Shown in pieces: positions 1 through 5,178 of a stretch of 5,178 nt of DNA. The stretch spans positions 1-5,178 of the forward strand of contig JALUXQ010000179.1 in assembly GCA_027013265.1 (NCBI GenBank), in the 5' to 3' direction. Origin of the DNA: Campylobacteraceae bacterium. GTDB taxonomy: Bacteria; Campylobacterota; Campylobacteria; Campylobacterales; Sulfurospirillaceae. Within the stretch, counting starts at the first letter, position 1, and each line of letters opens with the position of its first letter. The notes below the pieces were generated by a model, which saw only the letters and a program-made list of their open reading frames with translations, searched no databases and was not told the origin of the DNA. A program made the position numbers and the translations under genes.

Positions 1-951
1 GCCAAAATGGGCATCCCAAAATGCCACATCTTTATATAAAACAGACTTTGGAGAGTGAGCAGAAGTGAGCAAATCAACAGAGCCTTTTTTTATCTCATCT
101 AAAAGACATAACCTCTCTTTCTCATCTCTAAGAGGAGGTAAGATTTTTGCATATGTATTAAATCCATCACAATTTTGGTCATTTTTTAAAAGGTGATGGA
201 TAGAGACTTCACTAAAGAGCCCATCTCTTTTTGTTTTTGCCATATTTACAATCTCTAGTGACCTTTTTGTCGATATAGATTGAAATACTATTTTTGCATC
301 AAAGTCCAAAGATAGCTCTGCAATTTTAGCTACCTCTATACTTTCTGACGATTTTGATATACCAGAGAGACCAAGTTTGGACGATATTTCCCCTTCATTC
401 ATCAAGCCCTGATCATCCAAATTTGGCTCATAACAGAAACAAAAAAATGGCTTTTTCTTCATATCTGCATATTGCAATCCTCTCTTTAAGAGGTTCAAGT
501 TTATATTTGAATTGCTAAATATCGCACTAGCACCATTGTTTAAAAGTGTGGCTATATTGTTAAGTTTATCATTCTCTTCATTTGCCAATGGAACATTTAC
601 ATTTAAATTTATAGCCAAGTTATCAAAAGATGTTTTCAAAAAATCAAGCAAAGTTGAGCTCTCTAGCCTTGGTATAAAATCAGACATAATCACAGCACTT
701 GTCACACCGCCTTTTCTCGCACTAAAAACCAATTTTTCTAAGTTTTTTTTGCTTAGTATATTGTTTGCAAGTCTGACATTTAAATCAGTGATACCAGGCA
801 ACAGATAAGCTCCATTTGCTTCAGTTATATCATAGTCTTGTTTTTCTGTTATACTCTCTTGTATGTCCAAAATAGTTTCATCATTAAACAAAACATCTCT
901 TTTGGCATAGCCGTTTTCAACCTCTATCAAAGCATTTTTAATTAATCTCAT
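1..951 (-). CDS. Dihydroorotase-like protein, probably non-catalytic (PyrC'/PyrX type), C-terminus cut by window
   Basis: The 317 residues in the window read without a stop from ATG 951-949 to the window edge. The family is usually a little over 400 residues, so roughly 100 C-terminal residues are missing. Homology to class I dihydroorotases (amidohydrolase barrel, pyrimidine synthesis) is seen in PGVTDLNVR (52-60), MNEGE (184-188) followed by SSKLGLSGI, SIHHLL (248-253), KILPPLRDE (270-278) and TSAHSP (296-301). The catalytic residues are mostly gone. The HxH metal motif is N58-V-R60; the usual ED pair is E175-P176; the third metal His aligns with S225 (FQSIST); and the catalytic Asp of TSDHAP aligns with A298. 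Only the HHL histidines remain. Non-catalytic homologues such as Pseudomonas PyrC'/PyrX support assembly of aspartate carbamoyltransferase (PyrB). A PyrB scaffold role is therefore inferred here, but pyrB is not in view. The start overlaps the previous stop by ATGA. No strong Shine-Dalgarno is visible, so translation probably depends on coupling. Confidence 0.9.
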   Translation of the reverse strand, partial: MRLIKNALIEVENGYAKRDVLFNDETILDIQESITEKQDYDITEANGAYLLPGITDLNVRLANNILSKKNLEKLVFSARKGGVTSAVIMSDFIPRLESSTLLDFLKTSFDNLAINLNVNVPLANEENDKLNNIATLLNNGASAIFSNSNINLNLLKRGLQYADMKKKPFFCFCYEPNLDDQGLMNEGEISSKLGLSGISKSSESIEVAKIAELSLDFDAKIVFQSISTKRSLEIVNMAKTKRDGLFSEVSIHHLLKNDQNCDGFNTYAKILPPLRDEKERLCLLDEIKKGSVDLLTSAHSPKSVLYKDVAFWDAHFG

Positions 952-1916
952 CTCTTTAGTCTCTTTTTGAATTTTATGATTTTTTCATATGATTTTCTTA
1001 TCTGTTCTTTTTTGATTTTGCCACTATTTATGGCATCTATTATGATGGCTCTAGCCTCTCTTGGTACATTTGTTGAGTTGGCAAAATAGCTTGAAAAAAA
1101 GAGTATATCAACTCCAGCATTTACCGCTTTTATAACTATATCTCTGAATTCATACCTTTTGTATATCTTGCTACTTTTAAGGTCACCACTAAATATCAAA
1201 CCTCTAAATTTCAATTTTTCTCTTAATACATTGCGAACAATTCTGCTCGAAAAAGTCGCGATATTTGAAGAGTCAAGTTTTCTGTTTATACTACTATCCA
1301 AGGCAATCGCATCAATTTTATTATGTTTTATCAGCTCAAAATATGGTTTTAGCTGAGAGAATTCCCAACTGTTCTGCTTCGCCACTTTTCCTGGAAAATG
1401 TCCAATAACTGGAACTATATCTTCATCCCTAAGCACTTTTATCTCATACATTAAGTATGTTACTATTATATCCTCTTGGTCACTATGGCTGGGATTTGAG
1501 TAGATATCTGCATTTGGCCAAAAGAGCATATTTATCCCTGCTCTTCTTAGGTTTTGGTAGAAAATTTTATTTACATTTTTTATACTGTTGAGGTTAAAAC
1601 TGCTATTTTCAGTCGTAAATTCTCTATAGTTGCTTGGACGACTCAAAACTAAAAGAGGTTTTTTACTTGCATCTTGAAGATATTTAACTACTCTTTTAAC
1701 TTGTCCAAAATTTTTAACATTTTCCTTCGCGATGTAGATACCGCCTATCTTTTTACCTCTTATGTCTCTTTTGACTTGCTCAACCCATTTATCTCCTGGC
1801 TTTGCTCCACTAAAACCGACGACAATCATCTGAGAAATCATCTCTTGAGTAGAGACATTTCTAGCAAATGAAACAGTGAAAAAAGTAATTAAAAGAAAAA
1901 ATATCCTAAATTTCAT
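948..1916 (-). CDS. Exported GH3 (NagZ-like) domain protein, probable pseudoenzyme
   Basis: This 322-residue protein begins with a signal peptide: a short basic start, a hydrophobic core at 5-17, and a likely cut after VSFA (residue 18). There is no lipobox Cys, so the mature protein is probably periplasmic. The remainder resembles the GH3 N-terminal barrel of beta-N-acetylglucosaminidase NagZ: QMIVVGFSG (29-37), GGIYIAKENV (58-67), RAGINMLFWPNADIYSNP (125-142), GHFPG (172-176), LKFRGLIFSGDL (235-246), AVNAGVDILFF, and a helical C-terminus. The catalytic residues are absent. The nucleophile Asp of the SDDL motif is G244. The D-S-H acid/base dyad after HFPGH is replaced around N182-S183-W184. 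The Lys before HFPG is Gly. The DQEGG substrate motif is replaced by SRPSNY (92-97). Hydrolysis by the NagZ mechanism is not expected; binding of peptidoglycan or another glycan is only a guess. It overlaps gpsA and the dihydroorotase-like gene by ATGA. An AAGGGA about nine bases upstream supports the start. Confidence 0.88.
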   Translation of the reverse strand: MKFRIFFLLITFFTVSFARNVSTQEMISQMIVVGFSGAKPGDKWVEQVKRDIRGKKIGGIYIAKENVKNFGQVKRVVKYLQDASKKPLLVLSRPSNYREFTTENSSFNLNSIKNVNKIFYQNLRRAGINMLFWPNADIYSNPSHSDQEDIIVTYLMYEIKVLRDEDIVPVIGHFPGKVAKQNSWEFSQLKPYFELIKHNKIDAIALDSSINRKLDSSNIATFSSRIVRNVLREKLKFRGLIFSGDLKSSKIYKRYEFRDIVIKAVNAGVDILFFSSYFANSTNVPREARAIIIDAINSGKIKKEQIRKSYEKIIKFKKRLKR

Positions 1917-2797
1917 CTTAGTAAATCCCTTAAGCTCTCTTGTGGATTTTTTCCTTTCAATATCTTTTGTACTTCATCAACTATTGGTGTATAGATGTCA
2001 TGTTTTTTACTTAAATCTACTATGGCACCAGCTGTAAATACACCCTCAGCGACTTCACCTAGTTCATCTAGTATCTCATCTAAATTCTTCTGCTGTGCCA
2101 AGAAAATTCCAACTCTATAGTTTCTTGAGAGTTCACTAGAAGCAGTAAGAAAAAGGTCACCTGCGCCACTTAAACCTAAAAATGTCTCATCAACTCCACC
2201 AAAGTACCTTCCAAATCTAGCCATCTCTACTAGACCTCTTGACATCAAGCTTGCTCTTGCATTATTTCCAAGTTTAAGACCTGCGCAAATTCCACTTGCT
2301 ATCGCCAAAACATTTTTATAAGCTCCGCACACTTCTGCACCGATGATATCTTCACTTGTATAAGTTTTCATAAAATTTGGAAAAAAAGCAGAAAACTCCT
2401 TTGCTAGATTGGGATTTGTAGAGTTTATAACAACCGCTGTAGGCAGTGAAAGCATGACTTCAGATGCAAAAGATGGTCCTGACAAAAATGCTAAATTTTC
2501 GCTAGGAAGATGTGAAGCAAAAATCTCATTTAAAAACTTTCCGCTTTTTTGCTCTATTCCCTTTGCTGCAACCAAGATTTTTTGACCACTGAAAGAAAAA
2601 TGCTTGCTAAGCCAATCACCAACGATTTGTGCTGGCAGAGTAAATATCAAATACTCACTTCTTAGTGCAACATCTAGCGGGACAAAACTTCTCTCTTGTT
2701 TTTTTGTTCTAGATGTAATCTTACATGTATTATTTTGCGAAATGGCAAAATGCAGTGCACTTCCCCATTTTCCAGCACCTATTACCGCTATTGTCAT
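1913..2797 (-). CDS. gpsA: Glycerol-3-phosphate dehydrogenase [NAD(P)+], GpsA
   Basis: GpsA reduces dihydroxyacetone phosphate to sn-glycerol 3-phosphate in the cytoplasm, supplying the backbone for phospholipids. The 294-residue protein has the N-terminal nucleotide-binding loop GAGKWG (7-12), the SGPSFA motif (106-111), AEVCGAYKN (154-162) with the presumed catalytic lysine K161, GLSGAGDLFLT (208-218), SRNYR (224-228), and AEGVFTAGA followed by a Pro-containing C-terminal helical region (250-271). All expected motifs are intact, so it should be active. It is about 40 residues shorter than the E. coli enzyme. Part of the deficit lies in the N-terminal domain, where only about 20 residues separate the SRT after the second strand from the TLPA strand. 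This compact form fits what I recall of Campylobacterota GpsA. ATGA overlaps join it to the upstream RCK gene and the downstream GH3 gene. Upstream of the start is only a weak GAG-containing Shine-Dalgarno (2803-2808). Confidence 0.97.
   Translation of the reverse strand: MTIAVIGAGKWGSALHFAISQNNTCKITSRTKKQERSFVPLDVALRSEYLIFTLPAQIVGDWLSKHFSFSGQKILVAAKGIEQKSGKFLNEIFASHLPSENLAFLSGPSFASEVMLSLPTAVVINSTNPNLAKEFSAFFPNFMKTYTSEDIIGAEVCGAYKNVLAIASGICAGLKLGNNARASLMSRGLVEMARFGRYFGGVDETFLGLSGAGDLFLTASSELSRNYRVGIFLAQQKNLDEILDELGEVAEGVFTAGAIVDLSKKHDIYTPIVDEVQKILKGKNPQESLRDLLR
1926..1931 (-). promoter_or_regulatory. Ribosome binding site for the GH3-like gene (AAGGGA)
   Basis: AAGGGA on the minus strand lies nine bases before ATG 1916-1914, within the end of gpsA. 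It is the strongest Shine-Dalgarno of the internal junctions and fixes the start at the Met that begins the signal peptide. Confidence 0.72.
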
Positions 2798-3477
2798 ATT
2801 TGCTTCTCAAAAGTTCTTATATCTCTTCTATTTCCGATAGCCACCAAAATATCACCACCATCTAATTTATGGTTTATGCCTTTTGAAAAAAAGATAAATT
2901 TTTCTCCAAGCTCTTTATCTAAGATTCCCAAAAATATAAGATTTGACTCTTTTACGATTTTAGCCTCATTTAGATAGACACCATCAAGAGAAGATCCTTT
3001 TGGAATCTCTATTTCTGTGATTGATATCTTGTTTTTAAGTCTTGAAAGCTGGTCTAAAACTCTTGAAACTTTTGGTTTTTGTATAATTCTATAAGCCTTT
3101 ATAGCTCCCACTTCATGTGGACTAATTGTCCTATTAGCACCTGCTAAAATCATTTTTTTTTCGTCTTCTTTTCGTACAATCTTCGTAAGAATCTTTATAT
3201 TTGAATCCATATTTCTAGCTGATAGTGTTATAAAAAGATTCATGCTATCTATGTCACTTACGCAAAATAGAACTTCAACATCTTTGCCGATACCAACTTC
3301 AGATAAAAGCTTATCGTCCTTAAAAGAAGAATATCTTCCAAAAAATCCATCCTCATTTGCATCAGAAACAAGCATCGGATTTTCATCGATAATAGTAAGA
3401 TCAATATCTTCGTCTTCTAGTAATTTAGCAATCTCTCGACCAGTCTTAGAGTACCCAAATATCACCATCTTTCTCAT
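2794..3477 (-). CDS. Stand-alone RCK (TrkA_N–TrkA_C) regulatory protein, probable K+ channel subunit
   Basis: This is a 227-residue soluble protein with no membrane segments. Residues 2-118 form a Rossmann-type RCK/TrkA_N domain: strand MVIFG, turn GYSKTG (8-13), the acidic residue D31 ending the second strand, CVSDIDSMNLF (72-82), and AGANRTISPHEVGA (112-125) typical of the final strand and crossover helix. Residues about 150-222 form a TrkA_C (RCK_C) domain ending in LDGGDILVAIG (205-215). Such proteins form octameric rings that gate K+ channels or Trk/Ktr transporters in response to nucleotides or ions. No transporter gene is present, but the gene just upstream encodes a K+ channel with its own RCK module and overlaps this one by ATGA, so partnership with that channel is the favoured inference. 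The glycine loop is degenerate, with the middle Gly replaced by Ser (S10), so nucleotide preference may differ. The start is supported by AAGG eight bases upstream. An A9 run occurs at 3153-3161. Confidence 0.92.
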   Translation of the reverse strand: MRKMVIFGYSKTGREIAKLLEDEDIDLTIIDENPMLVSDANEDGFFGRYSSFKDDKLLSEVGIGKDVEVLFCVSDIDSMNLFITLSARNMDSNIKILTKIVRKEDEKKMILAGANRTISPHEVGAIKAYRIIQKPKVSRVLDQLSRLKNKISITEIEIPKGSSLDGVYLNEAKIVKESNLIFLGILDKELGEKFIFFSKGINHKLDGGDILVAIGNRRDIRTFEKQI

Positions 3478-5027
3478 GTAATCGGCCTTATCATGTCACT
3501 TTTTATTTTAAAAATATTTTTTTCATCACCAATCAAAACTATAGAATCATTTAAGTCAATCTTATATGTTTTATGGTTTGGGTTAAAGATTATATTCTCC
3601 TTATCACTCTCTTTTAATACGGCGATTACCGTCACATTAAAATCATCCATACCGCTCTCTTCTATCGTTTTTCCTATATATCTATTTTCCTCTTCTATAT
3701 CGATTTCATCGAGTGTTATAGAGCTTTTTTGTACTAAAATATTATCAATCGCATCAAACTTAACAGAGCTTCCTATATACTCAACTGCAACTTCTGCTAC
3801 TGTTTGATATGGAAATATAACATGGTCAGCTTTTGCTATATAAAACTTCTTGATATTTTCATAACTATTTGCTCGTGCAATAACAACTATATCTTTTTTT
3901 TCAGCCTTGATGGTTAGTAGTATCGAAAGATTTAGAGCATCGTTGTCAGTAGTAAGAACTACTTTTCTTACATCATTTTTAAATACTATACTTTTTATAG
4001 TTTCATAGTTGGACACATCAGCTTTTATATATATATAATCGAGCTCTTTTGCCTTTGATAGATTTTCCTCATTTATATCTAAAACCATAAATTTTTTATA
4101 TCCATGTCTGAGTTCAGAAGCTAAAACTTGCCCCATCTTTCCAAAGCCAAGTATCACTATTAAATCATCCATTTTGCTGATTTGTGATAAAACTTTACTC
4201 TCTCTAACTACATTTATCTTCTCTGAGAGGGCATTTGTGACGATAGAAGTTGCGAGAACAAGTATCAAAAAACCTCCTCCCACTAAAAAAACTGTGATGA
4301 TTTTACCAGCAAGAGTGACGGGGGTGATATCTCCATACCCTACTGTTGTTATCGTTATGATAGCCCAATATATAGTATCTAAAAAGGAGTGTATATTTTT
4401 ATTTTCACCACCACCTTCAAAGACAAACATGATAGTTGCAGACATAAATACAGCAAACCCACCCAAAAGAACTAAAAAATTGAACTCTAATTTTTTATCT
4501 TTTAAGACTTTAAAAAACGAATTGATACTTTTTGTATATCTAAAAATCTTAAACATCCTAAAAATCAAAAAAATTCTTAGCACTCTAAGAGGTCTATATG
4601 TTGGTAAAATTGCCAATAAATCTATAATTGACATTGGCGAAAATATATATGCTATTTTTTGATTTATAATGATTTTTAAGATTTCAGATAGTTTCTCTTT
4701 TTTATTCTTCTCTAACAAATCTTCATGGTACTTTATGATTCTAAGTCTTAAGTTTGCACTCACCCAAAATCTGCCAACCCACTCAAATATAAAAACAGAG
4801 ATAGCAAAATCCTCAACCACTACCATATGGTATGGGATATGATGATCTACATCATAGATAAGGATAGAAACCGTAATAATCACCAATGCAATGATAAAAG
4901 CATCAAAATATGGCTTCATTTTTGATTTGGGATTTTCCAATAAGTTATAAACAAAAGTCTTAACTCTCTTATATTCTTTACTTGATTCTAAAAAATAGGC
5001 AAAAGAGATTAAGAGCCTTGCTAGCAT
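3474..5027 (-). CDS. Voltage-sensor-type six-TM potassium channel with C-terminal RCK (TrkA_N/TrkA_C) module
   Basis: This 517-residue inner-membrane K+ channel subunit should form tetramers. A short cytoplasmic N-terminus precedes S1 (about 40-59), S2 (69-89, with E82 and R86), a long charged S2-S3 linker (91-126), S3 (127-142, with D136), and an S4 carrying R145, R148, R151, R157, K160 and R163 at three-residue spacing with one gap at L154. S5 (181-203), a pore helix (214-226), the K+ selectivity filter TTVGYGD (227-233) and S6 (242-264, with GGG at 250-252) complete the pore. A linker (265-287) leads to an RCK domain with GFGKMG (294-299), D317 ending the second strand, and TTDNDALNLS (359-368). 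A TrkA_C domain follows (about 424-510). Expected role: K+ flux gated by voltage and by a cytoplasmic ligand. The exact ligand cannot be read from sequence. The ATG directly follows the gatB TAG in the same frame and has AGGA six bases upstream. The next gene overlaps by ATGA and encodes a second RCK protein. Confidence 0.95.
   Translation of the reverse strand: MLARLLISFAYFLESSKEYKRVKTFVYNLLENPKSKMKPYFDAFIIALVIITVSILIYDVDHHIPYHMVVVEDFAISVFIFEWVGRFWVSANLRLRIIKYHEDLLEKNKKEKLSEILKIIINQKIAYIFSPMSIIDLLAILPTYRPLRVLRIFLIFRMFKIFRYTKSINSFFKVLKDKKLEFNFLVLLGGFAVFMSATIMFVFEGGGENKNIHSFLDTIYWAIITITTVGYGDITPVTLAGKIITVFLVGGGFLILVLATSIVTNALSEKINVVRESKVLSQISKMDDLIVILGFGKMGQVLASELRHGYKKFMVLDINEENLSKAKELDYIYIKADVSNYETIKSIVFKNDVRKVVLTTDNDALNLSILLTIKAEKKDIVVIARANSYENIKKFYIAKADHVIFPYQTVAEVAVEYIGSSVKFDAIDNILVQKSSITLDEIDIEEENRYIGKTIEESGMDDFNVTVIAVLKESDKENIIFNPNHKTYKIDLNDSIVLIGDEKNIFKIKSDMIRPIT
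3486..3489 (-). promoter_or_regulatory. Ribosome binding site for the stand-alone RCK gene (AAGG)
   Basis: AAGG on the minus strand lies eight bases before ATG 3477-3475, within the last codons of the channel gene. It favours the start MRKMVIFG over the second Met at residue 4, and fits the ATGA overlap. Confidence 0.65.
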
Positions 5028-5178
5028 CTATTTTCCTAACTCTTTTTTCAAAAGTTCATTTACTTTGGCTGGATTTGCTTTGCCTTTGCTAGCCTTCATG
5101 ACCTGCCCCACAAAAAATCCAAGTAATTTCTTTTTTCCAGCCCTATACTGCTCTACTTTATCACCATTTGAAGATATA
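5028..5178 (-). CDS. gatB: Aspartyl/glutamyl-tRNA(Asn/Gln) amidotransferase subunit B, C-terminal end only
   Basis: The final 49 codons and the TAG stop (5030-5028) are present; the rest lies beyond the right edge. The visible tail reads YRAGKKKLLGFFVGQVMKAS, then KGKANPAKVNELLKKELGK. This is the conserved GatB/YqeY C-terminal helical domain, typically YRxGKxxLxGFFVGQVMKxTxGxANP, which contacts tRNA. GatB works in the GatCAB complex, which amidates misacylated Glu-tRNA(Gln) and/or Asp-tRNA(Asn) in the cytoplasm. The stop codon abuts the ATG of the K+ channel gene and the ribosome site for that gene lies within the last GatB codons, so gatB probably heads or sits inside the same transcript. 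A functional link between tRNA amidation and K+ transport is not implied; this looks like lineage-specific packing of genes. Confidence 0.95.
   Translation of the reverse strand, partial: ISSNGDKVEQYRAGKKKLLGFFVGQVMKASKGKANPAKVNELLKKELGK
5034..5037 (-). promoter_or_regulatory. Ribosome binding site for the K+ channel gene (AGGA)
   Basis: AGGA on the minus strand lies six bases before ATG 5027-5025, inside the last codons of gatB. It supports the first Met as the start, although the gatB stop is the codon immediately before it. The next in-frame Met (residue 37) would leave S1 barely preceded. Confidence 0.75.

Larger units (their letters stand above)
1..5178 (-). other. Single polycistronic block with no intergenic DNA
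   Basis: Every base belongs to a minus-strand gene. Four junctions are 4-base ATGA overlaps and one is a TAG-ATG abutment. I found no inverted repeat followed by a T-run in the transcribed direction at any junction, and no room for an untranslated promoter. One transcript entering from upstream of gatB and leaving beyond the dihydroorotase-like gene is the simplest reading. Promoters embedded in coding sequence cannot be excluded. Confidence 0.8.

Noticed and set aside
512..808. Plus-strand open frame opposite the dihydroorotase-like gene
   Set aside because: The minus-strand frame carries clear dihydroorotase motifs through this stretch. The antisense product is low-complexity and hydrophobic, with no recognisable domain.
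948..1916. Calling the GH3-like gene an active NagZ
   Set aside because: The nucleophile, the acid/base dyad and the DxEGG-type motif are all missing, so a functional nagZ symbol would be misleading.
2604..2977. Plus-strand open frames opposite the gpsA start and the end of the RCK gene
   Set aside because: They overlap the GAGKWG motif and the TrkA_C domain on the minus strand, and are shadows in other frames.
4023..4040. Short TA dinucleotide run (tatatatata)
   Set aside because: It encodes the Y-I-Y-I strand of the channel RCK domain in frame. It is too short and too fitting as codons to call a repeat element or promoter.
4174..4662. Long plus-strand open frame opposite the channel pore and S4 region
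   Set aside because: It is antisense to strongly conserved channel motifs (TTVGYGD, S4 arginines), and its translation resembles no family I know. It arises from the composition of the opposite gene.
1..5178. Mobile elements, CRISPR arrays, tRNA or rRNA genes, riboswitches
   Set aside because: Every base is accounted for by dense coding sequence. I saw no spaced repeats, terminal inverted repeats, cloverleaf or rRNA-like sequence.

Overview
All six genes in this window lie on the minus strand, so transcription runs from position 5178 towards 1. The sequence is AT-rich, roughly two thirds by eye. The gene content suggests a Campylobacterota (epsilonproteobacterial) chromosome of the Sulfurimonas/Sulfuricurvum type. 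Three things point that way: a compact GpsA of about 294 residues, a dihydroorotase-like protein without its metal ligands, and the order gatB – K+ channel – RCK protein – gpsA – family-3 glycosidase-like – dihydroorotase-like. The lineage call rests on recalled gene order and protein style, not on a search.

Layout in transcription order: the last 49 codons of gatB (5178-5028); a six-transmembrane, voltage-sensor-type K+ channel with a fused cytoplasmic RCK (TrkA_N/TrkA_C) module (5027-3474); a free-standing second RCK protein (3477-2794); gpsA, glycerol-3-phosphate dehydrogenase (2797-1913); an exported protein with a NagZ-like GH3 barrel (1916-948); and a dihydroorotase homologue cut off by the window edge (951-1).

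There is no intergenic DNA. Four successive junctions are identical 4-base ATGA overlaps (3474-3477, 2794-2797, 1913-1916, 948-951). At the fifth, the gatB TAG directly abuts the channel ATG in the same reading frame. This strongly suggests one polycistronic, translationally coupled unit. I see no promoter or terminator inside it.

Two aspects merit attention. First, the channel already carries an RCK module, yet the next coupled gene encodes another complete RCK protein, which suggests a mixed cytoplasmic gating assembly. Second, the last two genes look like pseudoenzymes. The GH3 protein has lost the nucleophile Asp, the Asp-His acid/base dyad and the DxEGG-type substrate motif. The dihydroorotase homologue has lost HxH, the third His, the ED aspartate and the catalytic Asp. 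Both keep their folds and open frames, so they are probably binding or scaffold proteins rather than decaying genes.
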